Shown here: positions 27,826 through 36,289 of the stretch, one piece after another | How positions within the stretch are numbered: position 1 is the stretch's first letter | Layout of the letters: each line of letters opens with the position of its first letter | Assembly: GCA_903847095.1 (NCBI GenBank) | Contig: CAINCQ010000011.1 | Location: 1-39,332, forward strand | Length of the DNA stretch: 39,332 nt | Source of the DNA: an uncultured bacterium | Lineage (GTDB): Bacteria; Patescibacteriota; Minisyncoccia; Minisyncoccales; UBA5738 | Direction: 5' to 3' | Notes under the pieces: generated by a model | What the model was told of the DNA's origin: nothing | The model's database searches: none | Seen by the model: the letters and a program-made list of their open reading frames with translations, nothing else | Position numbers and translations under genes: made by a program

Positions 27826-29046
27826 TCAAGGTTTTTGATCGACCGACAAGGAATGCGATGCCGCGCAGGTATAACCATCGGAATCCGTTACGGACAATTC
27901 GATTTTTTTGATACCGTTGGTCAAAAAAACCGTTTTCGTTCCCGGCTCGTACGAGATGGCCGGCATTCCTCCTTCAAAAGACCATAACCATCGGACCTTG
28001 GACGACTTTCCGTAAATCTCGGATCCGTCGATGAACTCAACCTCATCTTGCGCCACCGGAGACTTGGGGATCCATACGAAACTCACTTTCGGATAAGCGT
28101 GCATTGGCGCATCAAACGGAGTACCCGATGACCAATTTGAAGCCACTCCGGCTTTATCCCAAGCTTTAATGCGCCAATAATAACGTGCGCCCCAAACGAA
28201 CTTTCCAGCTGGCGTGGCGTAATTGGTATTTTCCGACAATATTTTTCCCGAATCGTGGACCAAAAGCGAAAAATCCGATCGTTCGCTTATCTGGATCTGA
28301 TACGCGGCCTGCTTTGAACTTTTCACCCCCGACCATTTCCAGTAAAGGATGGCAGCCGGCCCGGACCCGGAAGCGCAATAATCCGTTTGAACGGAAGCTC
28401 CCGCGATCGCCTCCGGAATAGCCACTTTGCCGAGATTATCGTCGATTGTCGCTTTTTGATAGGCCATTGACCATTCCAGGGCCGATTTACCGCTGACATC
28501 GGCCACGATACCGCTATACTGAACATAAAAACGCACGGGTCCGCGCCGGGAAAAATTTTCGGGTAGCTTAAAAGACTGATGGAACTCAACGCTGTAATCA
28601 CCGGAATTTACCGTCCCTACGGTATCGGGAATTTCCAATTCTCCGATTTTGAAGACTTGATTATACGGATCCTCGGTGATCGAAAACTTCTCGGCGGCGG
28701 ACACCTTGCCGCAAACTTCCGGAACGGCGCAAACCACCGGTGAACTTTGACAGCTTCCGGCGGGCCGTCCATAACAATCGGCCAGTTCGGGATCGCTGTC
28801 AGGGGTAACGAAAAATGTGATCTTGGCGCACTTACCCATGCCCGTGATACTACCCGGATACCAGATCCGCCCGTCGAAGATAATTTCTTCGCTTGAGGAA
28901 AAAACGCTCTCCGGAACCGGCTTGTTCAAAGTGACTGCTACATGTTCCTCGGAACAACGAGCTACGCCATAAGCACCAAAAACAATGTTCGGGACAAAGA
29001 TTGCCAAAACGGCAGTTATTGATATTAATTGGAATTTCCGATTCAT
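27826..29046 (-). CDS. Secreted protein with fibronectin-like and PKD-like domains
   Basis: A 406-residue protein with a signal peptide (MNRKFQLISITAVLAIFVPN, cleavage near VFGA, residue 25). The N-terminal domain contains seven or eight Cys (ARCSEE, GKCAK, DCYGRPAGSC, VCAVPEVCGK), probably disulfide bonded. About residues 225-315 read YWKWSGVKSSKQAAYQIQIS and ARYYWRIKAWDKAGVASNW, a fibronectin III-like fold. The last 85 residues (KVSFVWIPKSPVAQDEVEF, VRWLWSFEGG, KKIELSVTDSDGYT) are PKD-like. It is likely a surface adhesion or structural protein. Its ATG overlaps the stop of the upstream gene by 4 bases (ATGA), so the two are translationally coupled. Confidence 0.75.
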   Translation of the reverse strand: MNRKFQLISITAVLAIFVPNIVFGAYGVARCSEEHVAVTLNKPVPESVFSSSEEIIFDGRIWYPGSITGMGKCAKITFFVTPDSDPELADCYGRPAGSCQSSPVVCAVPEVCGKVSAAEKFSITEDPYNQVFKIGELEIPDTVGTVNSGDYSVEFHQSFKLPENFSRRGPVRFYVQYSGIVADVSGKSALEWSMAYQKATIDDNLGKVAIPEAIAGASVQTDYCASGSGPAAILYWKWSGVKSSKQAAYQIQISERSDFSLLVHDSGKILSENTNYATPAGKFVWGARYYWRIKAWDKAGVASNWSSGTPFDAPMHAYPKVSFVWIPKSPVAQDEVEFIDGSEIYGKSSKVRWLWSFEGGMPAISYEPGTKTVFLTNGIKKIELSVTDSDGYTCAASHSLSVDQKP

Positions 29047-30515
29047 TTTGGGGGTTTAAAGCGTCTGTTCTGTTTATCGATTTCGTTGAACTGGTCCAAA
29101 AGACCGCCCAGGGAATCGCCATCCAGAATTTTTTTCGCGGCGGCCTTTTGCCTTTCTCTTTCTCTCTCTTTTTGTTTTTTCTTTTTTTTCAGCCAGAAAC
29201 GGAGCGCTCGGAGACAATAAACCATGACCAGAACCAGGATCACGCCGCAAAACACGAAAATGTACAGCGAGAATCGGACAAAGAACAGGGACCAAAAATT
29301 AGGCAAAACGGGCACCGGCAGCTCTCTCGCATTTTGATTTCCCGCTTCAATCTCCTTTTTATCGCGGGCAAAAAATTCGTAAGTATCCGCTATCCGTCCG
29401 TCAAAAATAACCTGAACCGCAACCCTTGGGTTAAGCGCTTCTTTGATTATAGGAAGCCGTAATGACGCCTCTCGATCCGATGGCCTAACTATCTGCGATC
29501 TCTCGCCGGCCAACTGACCCGCCTGATCAAAAATCCGGGCGGTGATAAGCGCTTTTTTCGGCTGCTTCCCATCCCAATAGTACGGCGCGAAACCGACTTT
29601 CAGAACCGCTATCCCATCCGAGAAATAAGCCTCTTTGTCAAGAGAAGCAAAAAAAATCTTTGCGTCCCCCAGCGGATTTTTCACCACCCACGAATAACTC
29701 AAGCTATTGGAAAAAATATCCCCGGACCCCCGGTTAACGACTCTGACCGTGGTTTCATAGCGACCGGGAGCGCCGAACGGAGGCAGTGCGTACGTTATTG
29801 TTTCACCTTCATCCGTGCCAAGAGCCAAAGGCAGTTCGGTTTCGCTTTGCAACCGGCCACCCTCCCCGGTAGTCGTAAAGCGGATCACTTGAGCGATCAT
29901 ATCCTTGCGTTCCAAACCCGCCGGCCGCGTCAAAACAAAGTGGACTTCCGGTTTTGAGCCCGCGACTACCAGGCCAGGATTAGAGGATATTATCTGGGGC
30001 ACGTAACCCAGGTTAAAAAAAACGCCGGTGGGCACCGATTTTACCGGTTTATCCGACCAAGCTAAAATCGTTCCCAGTGAATTCTCCACCCTGACTCGAA
30101 GGACGAATCCGCCGGCGGCGCCCGACAAACCACCTTCCAAATCAGACGATACCGCGTCGGGGAGTTTGTAGGGCATCCAATAAGAAAAATTGAATGTTCT
30201 TATTTCTTTTTGACCCAAGGAAAAGGCATCGCCATATCGCGAATCTATGATTTTTTGCGAACCGCCGATCGTTTGTAATAAAAGATAATTGAAGCGCAGA
30301 TCGCTAACCGGGTTTTGGTCGTAATTCCATAACGTAACCGCACCGGTCGTTTTGGCGCCCGGCTCGATCTGGACCTTATCCAGCCGGTAATCGGAGAAAT
30401 ATATCGCGGGAAGATCGAAAGCGCTGACGTTTTGAACCCGGAAAAACAACAGACTTAAAATACAAACGATGAACTTTATCGTTTTTCGCCGATTAACGAC
30501 ACTATGCGAAGACAT
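29043..30515 (-). CDS. Surface-exposed membrane protein with a C-terminal anchor
   Basis: A 490-residue protein from ATG 30515: a basic start, a signal peptide (KTIKFIVCILSLLFFRVQNV, cleavage near SA), then a long extracytoplasmic beta-rich region (IYFSDYRLDKVQIEPG..., RFYVQYS-like strands) with several Ig-like repeats. One membrane helix lies near the C-terminus (about residues 412-438, SLYIFVFCGVILVLVMVYCL) followed by a very basic, charged cytoplasmic tail (KKKKKQKERERERQKAAAKK). The open frame runs on to 30743, but the extra residues are not signal-like and cross a terminator-like hairpin. It is coupled to the FN3/PKD gene. No enzyme motif is seen; an assembly or adhesion pair is a reasonable guess. 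Confidence 0.65.
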   Translation of the reverse strand: MSSHSVVNRRKTIKFIVCILSLLFFRVQNVSAFDLPAIYFSDYRLDKVQIEPGAKTTGAVTLWNYDQNPVSDLRFNYLLLQTIGGSQKIIDSRYGDAFSLGQKEIRTFNFSYWMPYKLPDAVSSDLEGGLSGAAGGFVLRVRVENSLGTILAWSDKPVKSVPTGVFFNLGYVPQIISSNPGLVVAGSKPEVHFVLTRPAGLERKDMIAQVIRFTTTGEGGRLQSETELPLALGTDEGETITYALPPFGAPGRYETTVRVVNRGSGDIFSNSLSYSWVVKNPLGDAKIFFASLDKEAYFSDGIAVLKVGFAPYYWDGKQPKKALITARIFDQAGQLAGERSQIVRPSDREASLRLPIIKEALNPRVAVQVIFDGRIADTYEFFARDKKEIEAGNQNARELPVPVLPNFWSLFFVRFSLYIFVFCGVILVLVMVYCLRALRFWLKKKKKQKERERERQKAAAKKILDGDSLGGLLDQFNEIDKQNRRFKPPK

Positions 30516-30808
30516 AGGAAATATGGATTGGCCGCCACCCGGGGCGAAGCCACCCGCGCTCGGCCGCAAACGATCCTCTTGCCTTAAAAAACCAATACGC
30601 AATATACTGGTAATTCCGCCAATGAATTCTAAGCAAACTTCGATCGTTTTTTGCAGGCTGTCCATTGGCGTGATTTGTGGAAAACCGCGGCTTGGCGCGG
30701 CTAAGAACAAAAAAAGTTTAATTGGATCGGCCGATTTAAACATTCCGATCCGCGCGGCGAGATTTCTCGGCGAAATGGCTTATCTGAGATTTTTCGCCGG
30801 ACAATCGG
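30516..30808 (-). other. Spacer between rnhB and the surface-protein gene, with a weak terminator
   Basis: The 293 bases contain no convincing gene. CCGCG (30685-30689) and CGCGG (30696-30700) form a stem followed on the minus strand by TTTT, a weak terminator candidate for rnhB. GGCGAAA/TTTCGCC (about 30773-30797) forms another stem without a U-run. Confidence 0.45.
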
Positions 30809-31516
30809 TCAGTCTTTTTTTAAATTATCCCACAATCGGGCAACCGGGGCAAATGTTTTTCGGTGTACCGGCAAAACACCCAAAGTCTTCAAAGCCTGAA
30901 AGTGTTGTTTGGTCCCGTAGCCTTTATGTTTCGAAAACCCGTATCCCGGATACTCTGTTTCATATGCTTCCATCAACCGGTCGCGCGAAACTTTAGCGAT
31001 AATGCTCGCCGCCGAAATCGAAAAGACCAATCGATCCCCGGAAATCACGGAAAACTGAAGCAAGCTCGATTTTAAGCCAAAATTTCCATCAATGACCAAG
31101 CACGAACGATCAAGGTTAAATGCGGGGTAATTCTTCGCGGCGCGTTCGGCCAGGCACCCAACCGCTTTTAACATCGCCAACTTCGTCGCTTCCAGGATAT
31201 TGATCCGGTCGATCGTTTCGCTCGAAGCGCTGGCGCATCCCCACAAAATATCGCCGCGGTTCGTGAGATCAACAAATAATTCCTGTCTCGTCGAAGCACT
31301 CAACTGCTTGGAATCACGGACCTTTTCTAAAAGACGACAAAAAACCGGATCACGCGCGTTAAAATCGGTGAAACAAACTGCCGCCGCGAAAACCGGTCCG
31401 GCCAAAGGCCCCCGGCCGGCTTCGTCGATACCGATGGCGAACCCCGCTCCGCCGCTTAAAACATTTTTTTCGTATTGAAACCGGTCGTGAATCATTTTCG
31501 TAAATAATCCGATCAT
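30809..31516 (-). CDS. rnhB: Ribonuclease HII
   Basis: A 235-residue RNase HII, which nicks at single ribonucleotides in DNA and removes RNA from hybrids. GIDEAGRGPLAGPVFAAAV carries the first catalytic Asp-Glu pair. Further acidic positions lie in KVRDSKQLS, the LVIDGNFGL segment and SISAASIIAKVSRDRLMEAY; the C-terminal PGYGFSKHKGYGTKQHF is the conserved substrate loop. Start codon choice is uncertain: ATG 31516 has a GGGTGG-like site, ATG 31495 also fits, and the open frame reaches 31585. It is transcribed away from the beta-helix gene. Confidence 0.96.
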   Translation of the reverse strand: MIGLFTKMIHDRFQYEKNVLSGGAGFAIGIDEAGRGPLAGPVFAAAVCFTDFNARDPVFCRLLEKVRDSKQLSASTRQELFVDLTNRGDILWGCASASSETIDRINILEATKLAMLKAVGCLAERAAKNYPAFNLDRSCLVIDGNFGLKSSLLQFSVISGDRLVFSISAASIIAKVSRDRLMEAYETEYPGYGFSKHKGYGTKQHFQALKTLGVLPVHRKTFAPVARLWDNLKKD

Positions 31517-31782
31517 CGCCACCCGAAAGTCGAAAACGCTATTTCGGTAATATTTTTTAGCGGCAATCTGGGTCGGCGCGACCAACCCATCACCCTAGTC
31601 GCCAAAACACGCCGTCCGTCGTTTAAATACCGCCTAGGTTAAAACTATGGGTTGCCAAACTGCCTTTTCTTTTTTTTGGATTATACTATAATTATATAAT
31701 AAATCAGTTAATCAAAACAGAAAAAAGCTAAACGGGAAAGAGGAATTTTTTTGTGTTCTCAACATTAGGCAATTAATAAGTT

Positions 31783-32451
31783 ATGGAGGATAGAATACTT
31801 AATAAAGCAGATATAGACAACGAAATCGATACGGCGATCATGGAACGACGCGAGGCTAATTTCATGGGCAAGCGCTTGGAATGCCTGGCTCTCGCCGAAA
31901 AAAACATCGATGTCGGGCTCAACCTCCAGGATAGCGTCATATACGGAAACATCTTTCTGTCTGATACCGCGATCAACGGGAATATCGATCTTTCGGGCGC
32001 AACGGTCGCCGGATCTCTATTTTACGGCCGGGGAAAGTTGATGGGCAACCTTTCTCTCAGAAAAGCTAAGATTTCGCAGACCATCAATCTGGTCGGGATC
32101 AATATCACCGGTTCCGTTTATGGACAAAACGCCAAAGTAAGCGGCTTCATCAGCCTTACCAAAGCGGTTATCCTGGGAGACATCGATTGCGCTAAAATCG
32201 AAGTGCGTGATTTTACCAAAGATGATCTTACCATCAAGGGCGATATTTATCTTAAAAGCGCCCAAGTCAACGGTTATTTCAGTCTGGAAGACGCCGTAAT
32301 ATGGGGAATGGTAAATCTCGAGAACGCGCTGGTGAGAAAAAAATTGAACCTCGCAAACGCGATCGTCAAGGAGAGCATCTTCCTGAAAAAATCGATCATC
32401 AAAGAAGGGTGCGATCTCACGGGCATTGCCCCGGAAAAAGTGATCCGTTAA
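31783..32451 (+). CDS. Beta-helix repeat protein (pentapeptide-like)
   Basis: A 222-residue soluble protein. From about residue 40 it is a run of roughly 20-residue repeats of the form GNIxLSxAxIxG: YGNIFLSDTAINGNIDLSGA, TVAGSLFYGRGKLMGNLSLR, and later GDIYLKSAQVNGYFSLEDAV. Regular hydrophobic and small residues at fixed positions imply a right-handed quadrilateral beta-helix like pentapeptide-repeat or bactofilin-related proteins. No signal peptide or membrane helix is visible. An AT-rich TATACTATAATTATATAATA block at 31683-31702 could hold its promoter. It ends 100 bases before dnaE with a terminator between, so a direct link to replication is not shown. Confidence 0.65.
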   Translation: MEDRILNKADIDNEIDTAIMERREANFMGKRLECLALAEKNIDVGLNLQDSVIYGNIFLSDTAINGNIDLSGATVAGSLFYGRGKLMGNLSLRKAKISQTINLVGINITGSVYGQNAKVSGFISLTKAVILGDIDCAKIEVRDFTKDDLTIKGDIYLKSAQVNGYFSLEDAVIWGMVNLENALVRKKLNLANAIVKESIFLKKSIIKEGCDLTGIAPEKVIR

Positions 32452-32515
32452 TCCGTTGAACGGATCCGATAAAGGAAAAAGGCCAATACCGATTTTTACA
32501 TCAGACTCATCAAAC

Positions 32516-32537
32516 AACCGGCAACGGTCGGTTTTTA
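32516..32537 (+). terminator. Terminator between the beta-helix gene and dnaE
   Basis: AACCG (32516-32520), an 8-base loop, CGGTT (32529-32533), then T. It lies 15 bases before the dnaE ATG, so dnaE expression may depend on read-through. Confidence 0.55.
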
Positions 32538-32550
32538 TGGCCGAAAAAAT

Positions 32551-35500
32551 ATGAAATTTACCCATCTCCACGTCCATTCGCATTACAGCCTGCTTGACGG
32601 CATGGCCCAAATCGACCCGCTGTTGGACAAAGTAAAAGCTTTGGGAATGACTTCAGTGGCTATCACCGACCATGGCAACATGTACGGTGCCGTGGAATTC
32701 TACAACAAAGCCAAAAAACGCGGCCTGAAACCCATTATCGGTTGCGAAGTGTACGTTGCCTATGAAGGACGGGAACAAAAAAGACCGGGCATCGACGATG
32801 TCCGTTATCATCTGGTTTTGCTGGCAAAAAACGATCAGGGATACCGGAATCTGGTAAAATTAGTCACCAAATCCCATTTGGAAGGTTTTTATTATAAACC
32901 GCGCGTCGATGAGGAATTGCTTTCCCGATACGGACAAGGGTTGATCGCGATGTCAGCCTGCGTGCAGGGAAAAATACCCCGCCTGATCTTGTCAAAAAAA
33001 ATGGACGAAGCGACGGCAACCGCCCTGCGCTACCAGGAATTTTTCGGACCGGGCAATTTTTACCTCGAATTGCAATACCATAAACACATACCTGAACAAG
33101 ACACGGTAAACGCCGGACTGGTCGAGGTCGCCAAAAAAACCGGGATCGGACTGGTCGCCACCAACGACTGCCACTATTTGGACGCTGCCGATTCCGAAAC
33201 CCAGGATATTCTGATGCTGATCAATACGGGGGCCGACATCAACGACCCCGGCCGTCTGACGATGAAAAACGAAGACTTTTCGATGAAAAGCCCGCGACAG
33301 ATGGCCGACGAATTTAAGGATTTTCCGGAAGCGATCGCCAATACCCAAAAAATCGCGGATCTCTGCGAGTTTGAATTTGAACTGAAAAAAACCAAGCTGC
33401 CGAAGTTCGACGCGCCGGAGGGTAAGACTACGGAACAATATTTACGCGAATTATGCGTTGCCGGAATGGAACAACGCTACGGTGCCGATCCGAAAAAGGA
33501 AATTATCGAACGCTTTGAATATGAATTCGCGTCGATTAAACAACTTGGTTTTGTCGAGTATTTTTTGATCGTCCAGGATTTCGTCAATTGGGCGAAAAAA
33601 AACCGGATCGTTGTCGGTCCGGGGCGCGGTTCCGTAGCCGGCTCGCTCGTGTCTTATCTGCTCAATATCACCGAATTGGATCCGCTTAAATATGGCCTGA
33701 TCTTTGAACGGTTTTTAAACCCCGGCCGCATGCAGGTTTCCCTGCCCGATATCGACATGGATTTTGCCGATCGGCGGCGGCCGGAAGTCATCGAATACGT
33801 CGCTCAAAAATACGGACACGATCACGTGGCGCAAATCATCACCTTCGGGACTATGGCCGCCCGGGCCGTGGTACGCGACGTCGGAAGAGTTCTTCAGTAT
33901 CCCTACAGCTACTGCGACCAACTGGCGAAAATGATCCCGCTGGGCATGAATCTTTCCGAAGCCTTGAAAAAGAACGACGAATTAAGCGCGTTCGTTTCAG
34001 CCGATGAAAAGGGGCGCCGCTTGATGGATTTCGCCCAAAAACTGGAAGGCTGCGCGCGCCACGCTTCAACCCACGCTTGCGGAGTAGTCATCTCCCCCAT
34101 CCCGCTGGATGAAATCGTTCCGGTGCAACACCCCACCGCCGACGACAACAGCTTGGTTTCCCAATACGAATGGCACGCCATTGTTGATATGGGCTTTTTG
34201 AAAATGGATTTTTTGGGGTTAAAAAACTTAACCATTATCGAAGACACCCTGTCGCGGATTTACGTGGTCCACAACAATAGTCTCGACTTAAAAGGCATAC
34301 CGATGGATGATCGCGATACCTACGCCTTAATGCAGCGCGGAGACACCGTAGGGGTGTTCCAGCTTGAAAGCGCGGGAATGCAGCGGTATTTAAAACAACT
34401 CAAGCCGACCCAATTCGAAGACATAATCGCCATGGTCGCCCTTTACCGCCCGGGTCCCATGCAATTCATCCCGGAATTCATCGAAGGTAAGAACGGCTTA
34501 AGAACGCCGGTTTATTTGCATCAAAAACTCGAATCAATTCTGGGACCCACTTATGGTATCATTCTTTACCAGGAACAAACTATGAGGATCGCCCAGGAAT
34601 TAGCCGGATTTTCGATGGCCGAAGCCGATACTCTCCGCATGGCCATCGGAAAAAAGATCAAAGATCTGATGGCGGCCTCGAAGCAAAAATTCATCGATGG
34701 CTGCCAAAAAAACGGCATCTCGAAAAAAAACGCGCAAGAAATCTGGAGTTGGATCGAGCCCTCGGCTGATTATTCGTTCAACAAAGCACACGCGGCCTGC
34801 TATGCGATGGTTGCCTACCAAACGGCTTATCTCAAGTCCCACTTTCCGGTGGAATTCATGGCCGCCCTCATCACCTCGGAAAAGAACGACGTCGAACGCG
34901 TCGGCTACCTGATCGGAGAATGTAAAACCATGGGAATCGAAGTATTGCCGCCCGATGTCAACGAAAGCTTCCGGGGCTTTACGGTCATACCAAAAGCGAC
35001 TAAAATCCGCTTCGGCCTAACGGCTATCAAGAACGTCGGCGAGAATTTAGTCGAGGACATCGTCCGCGTCCGCAAGGAAGCCGGTCACTTCGCCAGTATC
35101 TTCGATTTCATGGAAAGGATCAATCCTAAAACCGTCAACAAAAAATCCTTGGAAGCCTTGATCAAGTCCGGAGTTTTCGACCGGATGGGCGAACGGAATT
35201 CCCTTCTGGTAAATATCGATAAGTTGCTTGAGATAGGACGCGAGATTCAAAAAAACAAATCAAACAACCAGATGGGACTGTTTGGCGGCGTCGGAAAACC
35301 AACACTGGCCAAATCGACAGTCCAACTCGAAAAAGCGCGGGAGGCTTCAAAAGCGGAAAAACTGATCTGGGAAAAAGAACTTCTCGGCTTGTTCGTCACG
35401 TCCCATCCTTTGGAGGAATACCGAACGGCCATGGAAAAAAAATGCATGGAGATTGCCCGCGTGAAAACCAGCCAGGCGAACCGCCTGGTTAAAATAGGAG

Positions 35501-35760
35501 GCGTGATCACCACAATCAAAAAAATCTTAACCAAGTCGGGAAAACAAATGATCTTCATGGGTTTGGAAGACCTCACCGACAAGATCGAGATCGTCGTCTT
35601 TAATTCCGTTTTGGAAAAAAACGCTCTGGCCCTCCAGGTCAATAAGGTTGTTTTCGTTTATGGCCGGACGGATAGCCGCGATGGAGAAATAAAAATAGTG
35701 GCTGACAACATCGAGGTAATCATCGAAGTCTCGCCCCAATTCAGCCGCGACGTACTCTAA
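32551..35760 (+). CDS. dnaE: DNA polymerase III alpha subunit
   Basis: A 1069-residue replicative polymerase of the DnaE type. The N-terminal PHP domain begins FTHLHVHSHYSLLDGMAQ with the metal-binding His pair. The palm contains GPGRGSVAGSLVSYLL (about residues 352-367) and PDIDMDFADRRR (catalytic Asp pair near residues 399-401); the third catalytic Asp is in KMDFLGLKNL near residue 553. Fingers and helix-hairpin-helix regions follow (FGLTAIKNVGE), and an OB-fold near the C-terminus (about 975-1060) reads VKIGGVITTIKKILTKSG. It is about 90 residues shorter than the E. coli protein, mostly at the C-terminus, and ends soon after the OB-fold. It synthesises the chromosome with the beta clamp. 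Confidence 0.98.
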   Translation: MKFTHLHVHSHYSLLDGMAQIDPLLDKVKALGMTSVAITDHGNMYGAVEFYNKAKKRGLKPIIGCEVYVAYEGREQKRPGIDDVRYHLVLLAKNDQGYRNLVKLVTKSHLEGFYYKPRVDEELLSRYGQGLIAMSACVQGKIPRLILSKKMDEATATALRYQEFFGPGNFYLELQYHKHIPEQDTVNAGLVEVAKKTGIGLVATNDCHYLDAADSETQDILMLINTGADINDPGRLTMKNEDFSMKSPRQMADEFKDFPEAIANTQKIADLCEFEFELKKTKLPKFDAPEGKTTEQYLRELCVAGMEQRYGADPKKEIIERFEYEFASIKQLGFVEYFLIVQDFVNWAKKNRIVVGPGRGSVAGSLVSYLLNITELDPLKYGLIFERFLNPGRMQVSLPDIDMDFADRRRPEVIEYVAQKYGHDHVAQIITFGTMAARAVVRDVGRVLQYPYSYCDQLAKMIPLGMNLSEALKKNDELSAFVSADEKGRRLMDFAQKLEGCARHASTHACGVVISPIPLDEIVPVQHPTADDNSLVSQYEWHAIVDMGFLKMDFLGLKNLTIIEDTLSRIYVVHNNSLDLKGIPMDDRDTYALMQRGDTVGVFQLESAGMQRYLKQLKPTQFEDIIAMVALYRPGPMQFIPEFIEGKNGLRTPVYLHQKLESILGPTYGIILYQEQTMRIAQELAGFSMAEADTLRMAIGKKIKDLMAASKQKFIDGCQKNGISKKNAQEIWSWIEPSADYSFNKAHAACYAMVAYQTAYLKSHFPVEFMAALITSEKNDVERVGYLIGECKTMGIEVLPPDVNESFRGFTVIPKATKIRFGLTAIKNVGENLVEDIVRVRKEAGHFASIFDFMERINPKTVNKKSLEALIKSGVFDRMGERNSLLVNIDKLLEIGREIQKNKSNNQMGLFGGVGKPTLAKSTVQLEKAREASKAEKLIWEKELLGLFVTSHPLEEYRTAMEKKCMEIARVKTSQANRLVKIGGVITTIKKILTKSGKQMIFMGLEDLTDKIEIVVFNSVLEKNALALQVNKVVFVYGRTDSRDGEIKIVADNIEVIIEVSPQFSRDVL

Positions 35761-35771
35761 TAATCCGGGAC

Positions 35772-35803
35772 AAAAAAACGCCCGATTCATTTTAGGGCGT
35801 TTT
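35772..35803. terminator. Bidirectional terminator between dnaE and the gene at 35787
   Basis: AACGCCC (35777-35783) and GGGCGTT (35795-35801) form a 7-bp stem. The minus strand has T7 directly after; the plus strand has TTTTGTGTTT. The stop of the minus-strand gene lies in the loop. Confidence 0.85.
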
Positions 35804-36206
35804 GTGTTTGGCCAGAGGTTGACACCATGCTTTTGGCTATTTCGGGTATGACTTCGTCGAAAGCCTGCGATAAAAGAGCGATTTCGGTTTTTCCCTCGGT
35901 AACCCGGGCCGAATCTTCATCTAGACAGATAAGTTCCATCATGGCCGGATTGGCCAGAATCCGGTGAATAGTCCGGTCCATCCGCGAAAACAATTGATTG
36001 CCTTCGCTATATTGCATAATTTTAATCTGGTCATAACCTCGAAGCCTGACGGACTTTTGTCGAAATACCCAAACCGCGTTGCTTAGTCTAACATATTTTA
36101 GCGCCAATTCCGGATCGGTCGCCAAGACCTTATTTTGAACGTCTTCGAAAAATTTAATCCGTTCAAGCAATTTGTCGCCCAGCCTCATTAAGCTAACGAT
36201 TTCCAT
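35787..36206 (-). CDS. Unrecognised 139-residue protein divergent from thrS
   Basis: A soluble, mainly alpha-helical protein (MEIVSLMRLGDKLLERIKFF at the start, ALKYVRLSNAVWVFRQKSVR and later QLFSRMDRTIHRILANPAMM). It has no signal or membrane helix and only one Cys. I recognise no family. The promoter at 36252-36224 predicts a leader of about 10-15 bases with a GGTGA site 7 bases before the ATG. Its position back-to-back with thrS, with both -35 boxes adjacent, suggests that the two are controlled together. The stop lies inside a shared terminator. Confidence 0.65.
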   Translation of the reverse strand: MEIVSLMRLGDKLLERIKFFEDVQNKVLATDPELALKYVRLSNAVWVFRQKSVRLRGYDQIKIMQYSEGNQLFSRMDRTIHRILANPAMMELICLDEDSARVTEGKTEIALLSQAFDEVIPEIAKSMVSTSGQTQNALK

Positions 36207-36223
36207 TATCGGTCACCTTATTC

Positions 36224-36252
36224 ATCTAAATAGATTTCTCTCCTCCTGTCAA
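36224..36252 (-). promoter_or_regulatory. Promoter of the gene at 35787
   Basis: TTGACA (36252-36247), a 17-base spacer, TTAGAT (36229-36224). The -35 box is two bases away from the -35 box of the thrS promoter. Confidence 0.65.
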
Positions 36253-36254
36253 GA

Positions 36255-36283
36255 TTGGCAGGGAAAGTTTTTGGAGGTATGAT
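36255..36283 (+). promoter_or_regulatory. Leaderless promoter of thrS
   Basis: TTGGCA (36255-36260), a 17-base spacer, TATGAT (36278-36283). Six bases separate the -10 from ATG 36290, so transcription should start at or next to the A of the start codon. A GGAGG lies inside the spacer and so would not be in this mRNA. Confidence 0.75.
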
Positions 36284-36289
36284 AATTCA

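Noticed and set aside
30516-30743. N-terminal extension of the surface protein to 30743
   Set aside because: The added 76 residues lack family-like features, contain a terminator-like hairpin and would bury the signal peptide.
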